Assembly (NCBI GenBank): GCA_013298665.1 | Contig: JAAFIK010000027.1 | Location: 1 to 57,215 of the forward strand | Length of the DNA stretch: 57,215 bases | Origin: Chitinophagales bacterium | Lineage (GTDB): Bacteria; Bacteroidota; Bacteroidia; Chitinophagales; Chitinophagaceae | Direction of reading: 5' to 3' | In this document: one piece after another, positions 25,419-34,427 of the stretch | How positions within the stretch are numbered: position 1 is the first letter of the stretch | Layout of the letters: every line of letters starts with the position of its first letter | The notes under the pieces: model-generated | What the model saw: only the letters and a program-made list of their open reading frames with translations | Told to the model about the DNA's origin: nothing | Databases searched by the model: none | Program-made: the position numbers and the translations under genes

Positions 25419-27494
25419 TTAATATTTAACCTTTATTTCCCCTGTCAGCTTCGACCGCATACCGCCTGTAAACAGTGCCTGTATCTTATACACATAATTG
25501 TTATTCACCAGCAGTTCTGTATCCGTAAAGGTCTTACTCTCCGGTGCCAGGGTGGTATAAATAATCAGGGGTTGCCCTTCTTTTGCGCGATAGATGACAT
25601 ATTTTTCCACCCCAGGTGTTTGATAATCCCAGCTAAGGGTAATCTTATGGTTCTCCCGGTCGGCCTTTGCCTTTACACCAGCTACTTCGTCGCGATAACC
25701 GGTTTCATAAAAGATTTCACCAAAACTTCCCCGGGATTTATTGCCTGCACTATCATATACATACAGGGTGTAGGTATAGCTTTTGCCCAGTCGCAGCGAT
25801 TGACCATCTTCCATTTCCTTTCGGCCATCGGCAACACTCCAGGCAGCAATAGAGTCTGGCGCTGCAGCATCGGTTTCCTGCCTGTAAAGCGTATAACGCG
25901 CCACATCATCGCTGGGGCTGGGTGTCCATTTAATCCTGATCTTATCACCTTCTCTTTTCCCGTAGGTAAACAAGGGCGGGGCAGGAGAAACGGTGTCGGG
26001 CTTCTTAAGCAGCAACGCCTGCGAATAATCAGAGTTGTTGTAGGTCTTATCCAATGCTACCACGCGGTAGTACACATTTTTGGTCAGGGTGTTCAGTTGC
26101 AGGGTGTCTTTAAAATTAGTTTGTTTGCCAATATTACGGGATACCTCTACAAATTCTTCCCGAAGTGAGTTGGCACGGAAGACGCGATAACCATAAAAAT
26201 CTTTCTCCTTATTCTGATCCCAGGAAACGGTTACGATACCATTGGAATCAATTGTTCCTTTTAAGCCGATAGGCGGGGAGGGAGGGTTGAGGTCTTCAAG
26301 AATGGCCAGGTGCGAAAAGGTCATGACAGAACTGGCGGAATCTTCAAAAACGGCTTTAACACGGTAATAATTGCTGTTGCCCGGGGTTTCATCAACAAAT
26401 TCTGCAGCAGTGCCGGGCAATATTTTTTTGTTGACCGTAAAGTAAGGCCCATCATCTGTAGCCGCACGATAGACCTGGAATCCCTTTACCGTGCTGTTGC
26501 TTTGATTGTCCGTTTTCCAGCCGATGCGTATCCTTTTGTTCTCAATCACTTCAATGGTGTCGATCGAGATGGCATATTGTATGGGCTCTTTCCCTTTTCC
26601 TTTGATGACATCAGAGGGTGGTCCGGTTTCGCCAAAAGGAGAGATGCCCCGGATCCGGTAGTAATAAAGTGAGGTATTGTCTTTGAGCGAATCCATAAAA
26701 CTGGCATACTCGCCATCGCGTTTGGCACTGGTACTGATGATGGGAAGTTCGGTTACACGTGCAAAATTTTTACCATCGGAGGAGCGTTCTACACTGTAGG
26801 CGGTATAAGTGCCTGTAGAAAAAAGCACAGGCCACTGCAGGGTGGCAAGCAGGTTGCTGAATTCAGCTTTAACATCGTTTATTTTATGCAGTTTCATTTC
26901 GTCGGTGGACTCAAGCACCACCGTACCCGATTCATATTTGAGGTTTTTGGGCTCGCTGGCAAACCGTACACGATAGATATACCGCTCACCTTTTTTTACC
27001 TGGCGGTCGGTAAAAAAAAGGCCGGTTGCTTTGGCTATTTCGGGCGATACGTCTCCAAGCAGCAGGGCAAACCCGAAACGGTTTTCCACTTCGCTTGCCC
27101 TTGCAAGGATATCTCCTTTTTTAGGCGCATTACTACCGGGACCGGTTACTTCAAATTTTTTACCATAAATGGCTTCTGCTACTACGGCAGCGCGATCGTT
27201 GATTTTGGCCATCTGCAACAACCGCTCCTGGGTGTATGGTTTTACCGGTTCGGTATTGAGGCGGGTAACATCCTGTTTGGTTACCTGAAGTACTTTGCCA
27301 TCGCGCATATAGGTAAGGCGTTCCACAACATACCCGGCCTTATTACCGATCTGCCAGAGATAGGGGGTAGAAGGTGCCCACCGGAGCTGGATAGAATCCT
27401 TTTTGCCGTTGGCGATCAGGCGCAACCCTTCTTTTTGCTGTGCCACGGCAGTACTGCAGCAAAGGATAAACAGGGCGGAAATTATTTTTTTCAT
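25419..27494 (-). CDS. secreted multi-FN3 protein
   Basis: A 691-residue exported protein (signal peptide MKKIISALFILCCSTAVAQ) built mostly of fibronectin type III-like domains. They cover about 205-305, 310-405, 410-500, 505-600 and 605-691. Each has a core tryptophan early (IRIGWKTD, VTVSWDQN, IRIKWTPS, ITLSWDYQ) and a late YYRV, YTLY or YVIY tyrosine. The N-terminal 200 residues (APSTPYLWQIGNKAGYVVERLT) look like a divergent FN3 plus a helical segment. There is no T9SS signal at the C-terminus. It follows the 1468-residue gene by 69 bp with a terminator-like hairpin between them. A scaffold role on the cell surface is inference. Confidence 0.75.
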   Translation of the reverse strand: MKKIISALFILCCSTAVAQQKEGLRLIANGKKDSIQLRWAPSTPYLWQIGNKAGYVVERLTYMRDGKVLQVTKQDVTRLNTEPVKPYTQERLLQMAKINDRAAVVAEAIYGKKFEVTGPGSNAPKKGDILARASEVENRFGFALLLGDVSPEIAKATGLFFTDRQVKKGERYIYRVRFASEPKNLKYESGTVVLESTDEMKLHKINDVKAEFSNLLATLQWPVLFSTGTYTAYSVERSSDGKNFARVTELPIISTSAKRDGEYASFMDSLKDNTSLYYYRIRGISPFGETGPPSDVIKGKGKEPIQYAISIDTIEVIENKRIRIGWKTDNQSNSTVKGFQVYRAATDDGPYFTVNKKILPGTAAEFVDETPGNSNYYRVKAVFEDSASSVMTFSHLAILEDLNPPSPPIGLKGTIDSNGIVTVSWDQNKEKDFYGYRVFRANSLREEFVEVSRNIGKQTNFKDTLQLNTLTKNVYYRVVALDKTYNNSDYSQALLLKKPDTVSPAPPLFTYGKREGDKIRIKWTPSPSDDVARYTLYRQETDAAAPDSIAAWSVADGRKEMEDGQSLRLGKSYTYTLYVYDSAGNKSRGSFGEIFYETGYRDEVAGVKAKADRENHKITLSWDYQTPGVEKYVIYRAKEGQPLIIYTTLAPESKTFTDTELLVNNNYVYKIQALFTGGMRSKLTGEIKVKY

Positions 27495-27520
27495 ATTGAC
27501 GAACTTGGCTTCAAATATAA

Positions 27521-27554
27521 GGCTGGCGCTGCTCTTTTACAAGCAACGCCAGCC
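27521..27554 (-). terminator. hairpin after the 1468-residue gene
   Basis: GGCTGGCG/CGCCAGCC forms an 8-bp stem extended inward by TGCT/AGCA, and a TTATATTTGA stretch follows on the minus strand. It lies 10 bp after the stop codon and may separate or attenuate transcription into the FN3 gene. Confidence 0.65.
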
Positions 27555-27563
27555 ATGTTGTGA

Positions 27564-30500
27564 TTATTGGTTAAACTGGAGGGTGATGTCCCTGATAATG
27601 GGCTGTAGCCCAGCATCAGGAATTATATAGGTGATCCTGGCCGGGTAGCTGCCATATTGCAGGTCAACATAACCAGGCGCCGTCAGGATATTCAACGCAT
27701 AGGGTGGTATCATGGGTATATCGTTGCTCCAGACCTGATCCATAAACAGCATCGCATACTTGTTGCGCAGTTCATAGAAGTCTTTGGCCGTGTACCAGGA
27801 AACATAATAGCCCGTGGTAATTGACCCATCATTAAATACCGGCGTACGGCTGTTGATCTGTTCAGATGTAAGCGCTCCGCCCTCCGGCCATTGGTTGTTG
27901 TGGATCTTCATACCCCGCAGTGGTGCAGGCATCATGTTTACATAGAATGGACTCAGCAACCGGATATCCCTCCAGGTAATGCCCGCATTGAACCCACGAA
28001 GATCCTGGGTGGGGTAATTGTCGTACAAGAGGGGTTTGGGGTTGTTGTAAAACCAATTACCCGTATGCACCGCTTCTGTATAAAGCATGGGCCTCGCCAC
28101 CCCGCTATCACCAAAACCGGATAATTCAAATTTATCAAACTGCTCGAAGTTTCCTGTTCTTCTGCCAATAACCGTGATATTACCCGAAGCAATGTTTACA
28201 AGGTTTTCGGGGTTGGTATCAATTGTGGCTAACTTTTCTTCAATCGTATTGAAATTACTTACCCTGAAGCCGGTTTGGAAGATGAGGAAACTGCTTTCGC
28301 CCGTCGGATCACTGATCAGGGTTTTGTACATCTTCATCTGTACGGTACTGCCATAGTTGAGGTCTGGTACGGTAAAGTTCACCCTTGCATTGGCTCCATC
28401 ATACGTTACATCCGACTGTTTAGGAGTTGCTGACCCGTCATTGAATTTAACGACAAACTTATAAGTGTTGTTTTCTGTATTGAACACTTCAGCCATATCT
28501 CCCTTCAGTTTGATAAAGCCAGCCCCATTCAGTTGTTTCTGGTAGAAATTCAACTGTGTGGGTATGGGATATGCAGACTTGATATCATCCATCAGGATTT
28601 TCTTCGGCGGCGCCCCTGTTTTAAAGGTGATCATTTTCTCTTCTGTTTTCTGTACACCATCCACAAGGTATGGTTTCCAGGTATTGCTGGAATCTTTGAT
28701 CTCCCAGGCAATCTTCGCTTTTACCTTGTAATCCGACAGTGGTTGAAGGATAGTGGGGTAGAGGGTTACCGCATCGTCTTCCTCACTGAAAACCTTTGTC
28801 GCGGCTACTGTATCGGTAGTTGTACCCTTGAGTATCTGCAATTTGTCGAGTTTTATCCTGACCACATCCGGGTTTTCGTCGGACAATTGTATTTCACGAT
28901 TGAGTTGTGTATTGAACGAAACCCTGGGTTTCACAAATACACTAACCGAATCGCTGCTTTGTGCAGGATTGAAAGACTGTATAATGGGAATTTCTTCGTT
29001 TTGCCCGTTACTGCCACCACCGGAAGGCGTACATTCATCGCCGATGGTAAAGGAGAAGCGTACACTGCCTTTGATCAGACCACCCAGTATGCGGTACCGG
29101 CCGGCAACATATCCCTTCATAAATGTTGGTGAAGGGAAACCACCCTGTAGTAATGCGCCCGCAGCTACATAGATGATATCGAACATTTTGCCAAAAGCCT
29201 TGATACCCACGCGTGCCTGCAGGTAAGCATATACCTGCCCCATGGCATACCAATGGTGCATACCCCAGTCGCTCATACCCGCGCAGGGCGGTGCCGTAAG
29301 CCTGGTGAGCATCACATCAAAGCCTGCACCCACCTGTAAGCCTGCATAGAACGGGCCTAACCAGTATAACCCATCCGGGTGCGCCGGACCTACTTTGGGA
29401 AGCCCCGCCTGGAAGCGTGCGCCAAAGCCAAAGCCTCCGCCCACGGCCATGGTATAAGGGTTGATGCCCTGGTAAATATTGGGGTTGCCCAGGATATTCA
29501 GTAGTATTTGCGGTGGCGGCGGCATGTTTTCCAGCTTGCTGCCGATCATGACATAGGCATTAATATCAAGGATGCCGACAAATGACAATCCCAGCATCTG
29601 CGACGGACGACCGATATAGAGGTACCAGTCCTGGTTGTCCACATGGAATACCACTTCTCCTACAAGGTTGTTTGGACCCGTACCTTTTATGGCAGGGAAC
29701 TTGATATACGTTTTGATGGAGGCATGGAAAACGCCGTTGTCATTGTCGTAGAGCAGGTTCATATGAGCGTAGATGGGAGCAGAGGAAGCCTGGCCTTCGG
29801 TAAGGTATGTACCCACATCATTGGGGCCTTTACCCTTGAAGAAATAAGCACCACCCGTTAACTGCACCCGCCGCAATCCCCAGCTTGGTGTAAAGAGGAT
29901 TTCGAATTTAACATCGGCATACAGGATATTGGCATTTACCAGTTCTGCTGTAGCACCGAGCATGATGCCCAAACCCGAGTTCTGGTCGGGCACATAGTCA
30001 AAGTCGGCAGGCCACCTGTCAAGTGCTGCCAGTGTGGTATCCTGCGTAGAATTGTTGACAAGGGTGGACATGGCATAGAAATTCGGCGTTTGCAGCACTT
30101 TGGTCATGTGATACCCGACACCACCTGTGATGGACGTAATCGTGAGGACTGAGGGTACAATGGGGATTTTAATGGGTACACATACATTCAGTTGCCAGTA
30201 ACGGTAATCACCATTGCCATCATTCTTACTGCCAAAATAAGCATTCACGCGGAACCATTCCTTAACGGGTTTTACCTTGAAGGCGATATTACCCCTGAAG
30301 CCATTACCAAATTTTGGATGGTCTTTGAAGAGATCAATAATGCCATTAAGCTGGAACCCGCCCATATTGGCATTGATTGCGATGCGTTCCACCGAAATGC
30401 CCTGAAATTCCCAGCGCTGGTCTTTTACAATATAGCCAGGTTGCGGTTCAGAAGAGGTTTCCACCACGCCCGCTTTGAGTTTGATGGTGGTTTCGCCGGA

Positions 30501-31970
30501 AAAGCCCCTGTCGGATGAGTTCATAAAGTTCAATTTTACCGTGGCCTTCAAAACGGCAGTACCCGAAGCAAATTCGAGCCCGACATTGGATACGGAAACC
30601 GGGAATTTACTGCAACGCCCCTGGCCATCACCTGTAAGGGCAAAGCTTCCCCTCAGGATATAGGGACTTCTGGAAGTAAGCTCCAGATTATTAAAGGCAA
30701 TACCCGTGGCCTGCAGTTCATCTTTACCAACGGTAACACTGCCACTGAGCAAGGCTCCTGCAGTAAGTACCCCATTGGTTTTTTCCAGTTTGACAGAACT
30801 GCCTGCAGCGAGGGTAAGCTGGGCGCCGAGGGGCAGGCTGTAAGTATTTGTTGTATTCGTGGTTACGGCAAAGAGATAATCAAGATCGCCATTGCGTTGC
30901 TGGATAGATGCTTCATAGCCCATTGAACCCGTGCCAAGGAATGGGATCTGGAGATTGCCTTTCAACCCTGCGCCGCTAACATGGCTGAAGAGAAGGTCAA
31001 CATAAGCACTGTCGATGCTGAAGGCCCAGCCATCAGCACTGCCATTGTTGAGGGAAAGCAGGTTGGTACCGCCAAAACTTCCGGTAACCCCCATGTCGTC
31101 AATAATGATGTTATTGGCCATGAGTTTTACAGGGCCATTCTTGCTTTTGAGGTCTTTGGGTAAACGAACCGTGAGGTTTTGCAGGTAGAAGCCACGCCAT
31201 AGATTGATGTCGGCGCCAAAGGTCTGGTCATATTCAGGCGGATGATTAAAAGAAGCAGGATTGGCAAAGTCACTCATATCTACCGCAGCATTGGTTACAC
31301 TAAAGCCAACATCGCCGAGTCCCTTTACCTTAAAAGGAGTAAAACTGGTAAGTGAAGCCACAATATTATGAAGATCGTTGGCTTCAACAGTAAAACTGGC
31401 CCTCACATCCGTAAGGTTAGTCATCAGTTGGTCGGGTTTAAAAACGGTTTCATCAAAAATAAAAGTCCCTCCCAGCTTGATGCTCTTGAACCCGTTACAG
31501 TCCCATTCTATATAGTTAACGGTGCCATCAGCGGGGAGAAGCAGCTCCACATGATTATTGATTTTGAACCGCACTGGCGACACGAGCCGCAGCCGGGTGG
31601 TGCTGGAGAACTTTACCCCATTCGGACTAAACGCAACATTCTCGGCTTTAAAAGCCAGTTTACGATCTGTTCCCGGGATCTGCACGGCCATATAGGCACT
31701 GAAGAACCCGCCCTGTGGCGTGATCCGTGCGCTGTCAACGGCAATAATATAGGCCCTTCCATTGATTTCTTTAACGATACCAATGGGTAAAGAGCCTACT
31801 TCACCCGGAGAAAGCAACGAAGTGAGCAACCCGTTATCCTTGACATAATTGGTTTTGGCGATCACCTTCTTTTCTTCGGTTGAAAGGGTATCAGCATAAC
31901 CCTGTGCGGCTATGGCCATAATGAGGCAGGTGCAGCACATCCTCAGCAGAATTTTCATTAAACTTGTCAT
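27564..31970 (-). CDS. very large secreted protein of unknown function
   Basis: A 1468-residue exported protein I cannot assign. A signal peptide (from MKILLRMCCTCLIMAIAAQGYA) is followed by beta-rich stretches rich in Gly, Asn and Ser, with recurring short motifs such as KLGGTFIF, GSVTVGKDELQATG and VTIGKDELQ-like turns. Around 630-1000 lie aromatic and glycine-rich strands (FYAGLQVGAGFDVML, GFGFGARFQAGLPK) that suggest a barrel or large beta-helix. A late region (about 1060-1200) contains an Ig-like strand pattern with EIQLSDENPDVVRI. The first ATG is 31970; a start at 31958 gives the same signal peptide. There is no sorting domain of types A or B. It belongs to the secreted block together with the toxin genes. 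The role is unknown. Confidence 0.7.
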   Translation of the reverse strand: MTSLMKILLRMCCTCLIMAIAAQGYADTLSTEEKKVIAKTNYVKDNGLLTSLLSPGEVGSLPIGIVKEINGRAYIIAVDSARITPQGGFFSAYMAVQIPGTDRKLAFKAENVAFSPNGVKFSSTTRLRLVSPVRFKINNHVELLLPADGTVNYIEWDCNGFKSIKLGGTFIFDETVFKPDQLMTNLTDVRASFTVEANDLHNIVASLTSFTPFKVKGLGDVGFSVTNAAVDMSDFANPASFNHPPEYDQTFGADINLWRGFYLQNLTVRLPKDLKSKNGPVKLMANNIIIDDMGVTGSFGGTNLLSLNNGSADGWAFSIDSAYVDLLFSHVSGAGLKGNLQIPFLGTGSMGYEASIQQRNGDLDYLFAVTTNTTNTYSLPLGAQLTLAAGSSVKLEKTNGVLTAGALLSGSVTVGKDELQATGIAFNNLELTSRSPYILRGSFALTGDGQGRCSKFPVSVSNVGLEFASGTAVLKATVKLNFMNSSDRGFSGETTIKLKAGVVETSSEPQPGYIVKDQRWEFQGISVERIAINANMGGFQLNGIIDLFKDHPKFGNGFRGNIAFKVKPVKEWFRVNAYFGSKNDGNGDYRYWQLNVCVPIKIPIVPSVLTITSITGGVGYHMTKVLQTPNFYAMSTLVNNSTQDTTLAALDRWPADFDYVPDQNSGLGIMLGATAELVNANILYADVKFEILFTPSWGLRRVQLTGGAYFFKGKGPNDVGTYLTEGQASSAPIYAHMNLLYDNDNGVFHASIKTYIKFPAIKGTGPNNLVGEVVFHVDNQDWYLYIGRPSQMLGLSFVGILDINAYVMIGSKLENMPPPPQILLNILGNPNIYQGINPYTMAVGGGFGFGARFQAGLPKVGPAHPDGLYWLGPFYAGLQVGAGFDVMLTRLTAPPCAGMSDWGMHHWYAMGQVYAYLQARVGIKAFGKMFDIIYVAAGALLQGGFPSPTFMKGYVAGRYRILGGLIKGSVRFSFTIGDECTPSGGGSNGQNEEIPIIQSFNPAQSSDSVSVFVKPRVSFNTQLNREIQLSDENPDVVRIKLDKLQILKGTTTDTVAATKVFSEEDDAVTLYPTILQPLSDYKVKAKIAWEIKDSSNTWKPYLVDGVQKTEEKMITFKTGAPPKKILMDDIKSAYPIPTQLNFYQKQLNGAGFIKLKGDMAEVFNTENNTYKFVVKFNDGSATPKQSDVTYDGANARVNFTVPDLNYGSTVQMKMYKTLISDPTGESSFLIFQTGFRVSNFNTIEEKLATIDTNPENLVNIASGNITVIGRRTGNFEQFDKFELSGFGDSGVARPMLYTEAVHTGNWFYNNPKPLLYDNYPTQDLRGFNAGITWRDIRLLSPFYVNMMPAPLRGMKIHNNQWPEGGALTSEQINSRTPVFNDGSITTGYYVSWYTAKDFYELRNKYAMLFMDQVWSNDIPMIPPYALNILTAPGYVDLQYGSYPARITYIIPDAGLQPIIRDITLQFNQ

Positions 31971-32220
31971 AAGCTTATATTTTCGGGTTCGGTTTTGTTG
32001 TCACTGTTCGGATCTGCCCCGGGGTACGGATGATACACCGGGCATTTTCTTATTGATTATTTTCTTTGTTGCCGGTACAGATTCACCAGCAACACACGTA
32101 CAATAAGTACTGCATCCAACGGCAGTACAAGACTGATGCCGCTGGTTTGAGCATTACTTTATTCACCAGGTGCCTCCATCGGTTTTTGCTTTTACAGGAG
32201 GATTAAGGTTAATGCTGTAC

Positions 32221-32251
32221 CGGCGGGACAGTAATGGATCCTGTCCCGCCG
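32221..32251 (-). terminator. strong hairpin after the T9SS protein gene
   Basis: An 11-bp perfect stem CGGCGGGACAG/CTGTCCCGCCG with a 9-nt loop lies 13 bp after the stop codon at 32265. No clear U run follows on the minus strand, so it may be an RNA-stabilising or weak terminating structure. The 294-bp gap (31971-32264) holds little else apart from a short protein-like stretch ending at 32163. Confidence 0.5.
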
Positions 32252-32264
32252 TTCAGCATTGATT

Positions 32265-33884
32265 TTATTCGATAATGATCCAGTTTGATCCCTTTCGCAC
32301 ACCATCCGTCATTTCCACGAGATAGTTGCCCGCTGGCAGACCGCCAATGGCTACACGGAGGGATGCACCCGCAGCAATTTTGACATTGCTGAATGTACGG
32401 CGGACGTTGTTGGCCCGGTCATAAATACGCACAGTATATACGGCTGCGATGGATTTTTTTGCAGTCTTGTATTCAAACGGCGGATTGTCGCAAGGCAGGG
32501 GCCGCAGGTTAATAAACCCATTCGCCGGGTTGGGTGATACCTTAAAGAGGAACTGGTCGCAAGGGGTACCGCCACCACCGCCACCACCAGTGCTGGGGTT
32601 GTAGGCGCTGCCATAATAGATCGACTGTCCGCAACTGGTATTGACGCGAACCTCATAATATACGGTGGACTGGGGACTCACATAAAAGGTCATACTGGAG
32701 CCTGTTCCGATAAATGTACTGCCCTGGTACCATTGGTAATCAGCGGCTGTTGTGCCCTGCAACAGTGGCGAAACAGTGGCCGTATGCACCAGCGTATAAC
32801 CGGAGTAGTACTGCGTGGTACCCACGGTGAGGGCGGGAGCACCCAATGCAATATTTTTAGAAACGGAAGTATTGTTGGAGAAGCTGGCGGTTAAAGTAAT
32901 ATTACCCGCATAATTATTGATCCGGGTTACTTTGGCATAGCCCTGTGTACCCACAACTGTGGCATAGCCTGATGGGCTTACGCTCCAGGTAACGGTTGTG
33001 CCGAAAGGTTTGTTTTTGAGACGGTAAAGGGCAAAATTGGGATTATCGCAGATCCTGTCCGGCCCGTTTATCTTGAGGTCATATACACCAACGCAGGGAT
33101 CATAAGCCGATGAGGCTACGGGCGGTGTGCTGGGACAACTGCCGCAACTGTTGGTATATACGTTGAGTACGCTGGAGAAGGTTCGCTTACAATCCAGGTC
33201 AACCATTTCGAGGCGGTAATAACTCCTGGGTTTGCAGAAAGTATAATCGGTAAAATTATAAGTAATGGGAGAGCTGCTGCTGCCCGCTGCGGCTATTTTG
33301 GCAATGCGTACATAGTCGAGGCCGTTGCAGGATTCCAGTACCCAGAAATGGCTGCTGTTACTTTCCTGCGTGGTTACCCATTGCAGGTTGACCTGGCTGC
33401 CGGTAAACTGGCTGTTGAAACTCTGCAGCGTGATGGGAAGTGCGATACAATCAACCGCACAATCCGGTTGCAATACGCCATCCTGGAAAGCCACGTCAAC
33501 GATGATTGCAGTAGTGCTGGGGTTCCGCAGGGTAATCAATGTACTGCCCGTAGCGAGACAGTCGGCACTTGGAAAGGTGTTGGCCGGGAAATTAAGCACA
33601 TAGCCTGCACCCGCAGCAGCACTGCCGCCGCCAATATCCGAGGCCAGGTTATTGCCTACTGTACAACTGACGTTTTGGGCGAGGACGAGTGGCGGATTAC
33701 CCGAACCATCGTCCCATACCAGGTCGGCAGTGTAGGTATACGGTGGCAGACAGGTCAGGTCTTTCAGCGCTACTTTTGAGGTACTGTTAAAGATGGCCGA
33801 CGGACACTGGGCCTGGCTCTTTTGCCAGGAAACGGTTCCCGTAAAAAGGAAGAGCGCAAAGAGTAGAGATTTAATTGTTTTCAT
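32265..33884 (-). CDS. secreted protein with Ig-like domains and T9SS sorting domain
   Basis: A 539-residue exported protein with a signal peptide (MKTIKSLLFALFLFTGTVSWQKSQAQ). An N-terminal domain has repeated cysteine pairs, and a LPITLQSFNSQF...VNLQWVTTQESN segment (about 150-230) is typical of T9SS cargo. Ig-like domains follow at about 270-430. After a GGGGGGG linker near 440 comes the type A sorting domain starting at VSPNPANGFINL and ending in WIIIE. It follows the small immunity-like gene by 43 bp on the same strand, so it may be the last gene of the toxin unit. Confidence 0.8.
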   Translation of the reverse strand: MKTIKSLLFALFLFTGTVSWQKSQAQCPSAIFNSTSKVALKDLTCLPPYTYTADLVWDDGSGNPPLVLAQNVSCTVGNNLASDIGGGSAAAGAGYVLNFPANTFPSADCLATGSTLITLRNPSTTAIIVDVAFQDGVLQPDCAVDCIALPITLQSFNSQFTGSQVNLQWVTTQESNSSHFWVLESCNGLDYVRIAKIAAAGSSSSPITYNFTDYTFCKPRSYYRLEMVDLDCKRTFSSVLNVYTNSCGSCPSTPPVASSAYDPCVGVYDLKINGPDRICDNPNFALYRLKNKPFGTTVTWSVSPSGYATVVGTQGYAKVTRINNYAGNITLTASFSNNTSVSKNIALGAPALTVGTTQYYSGYTLVHTATVSPLLQGTTAADYQWYQGSTFIGTGSSMTFYVSPQSTVYYEVRVNTSCGQSIYYGSAYNPSTGGGGGGGTPCDQFLFKVSPNPANGFINLRPLPCDNPPFEYKTAKKSIAAVYTVRIYDRANNVRRTFSNVKIAAGASLRVAIGGLPAGNYLVEMTDGVRKGSNWIIIE

Positions 33885-33927
33885 TTTTTATGTTTGGGTT
33901 TGAGAATAACTATTAAAGATATATGTA

Positions 33928-34416
33928 TCATAAATCACGTTTTACGCCAAGAAGCAAATTTCTTACGAAAGAAATACGCCATACATATTCTCCTCCAGTA
34001 TCTGATGTATCTTCATTTGGTTTGATGATGAAAATCAGGTCATACATATAATTACCGCTATTTCTTCCATTACGTATTCCTGTAAAGTCAACACCAATAA
34101 GCTGAAAATTGGTAGCGGCCGTCTGCTGAGTTGTTAAAACACCATCAAAAAGTGCATCAAAAAAACTAAAGAGTACCTGTTTGGCTTTAAAAACAGACAT
34201 ACTTATTGTAGACTTATTCTGCATCAGAAATGCCATATACTCTTCGACCATTGACCACTCAAATGGTTCATTGAAGAAGATATGTGTGTTCAGTTCTAAT
34301 TCTATGTGGTATCCATCAATAAGATTATCTATTGCCTGCGTATGCCAGATGCCATTTTCATCATCACCGTAAAACGTTATAATTTGATTATTTATAATCA
34401 CTTCTTTTGTGGGCAT
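33928..34416 (-). CDS. putative immunity protein of the upstream toxin
   Basis: A 162-residue protein without signal peptide or membrane segment, hence presumably cytoplasmic. It is acidic in its N-terminal part (FYGDDENGIWHTQAID) and has a mixed alpha/beta pattern ending in RNLLLGVKRDL. I do not recognise the family. It begins 11 bp after the stop codon of the 1976-residue toxin and shares its AT-rich composition, which differs from the flanking genes. Small, unrelated, cytoplasmic and directly downstream of a polymorphic toxin is the classic position of an immunity gene. The assignment rests on context alone. Confidence 0.6.
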   Translation of the reverse strand: MPTKEVIINNQIITFYGDDENGIWHTQAIDNLIDGYHIELELNTHIFFNEPFEWSMVEEYMAFLMQNKSTISMSVFKAKQVLFSFFDALFDGVLTTQQTAATNFQLIGVDFTGIRNGRNSGNYMYDLIFIIKPNEDTSDTGGEYVWRISFVRNLLLGVKRDL

Positions 34417-34427
34417 AACTATTTTTT

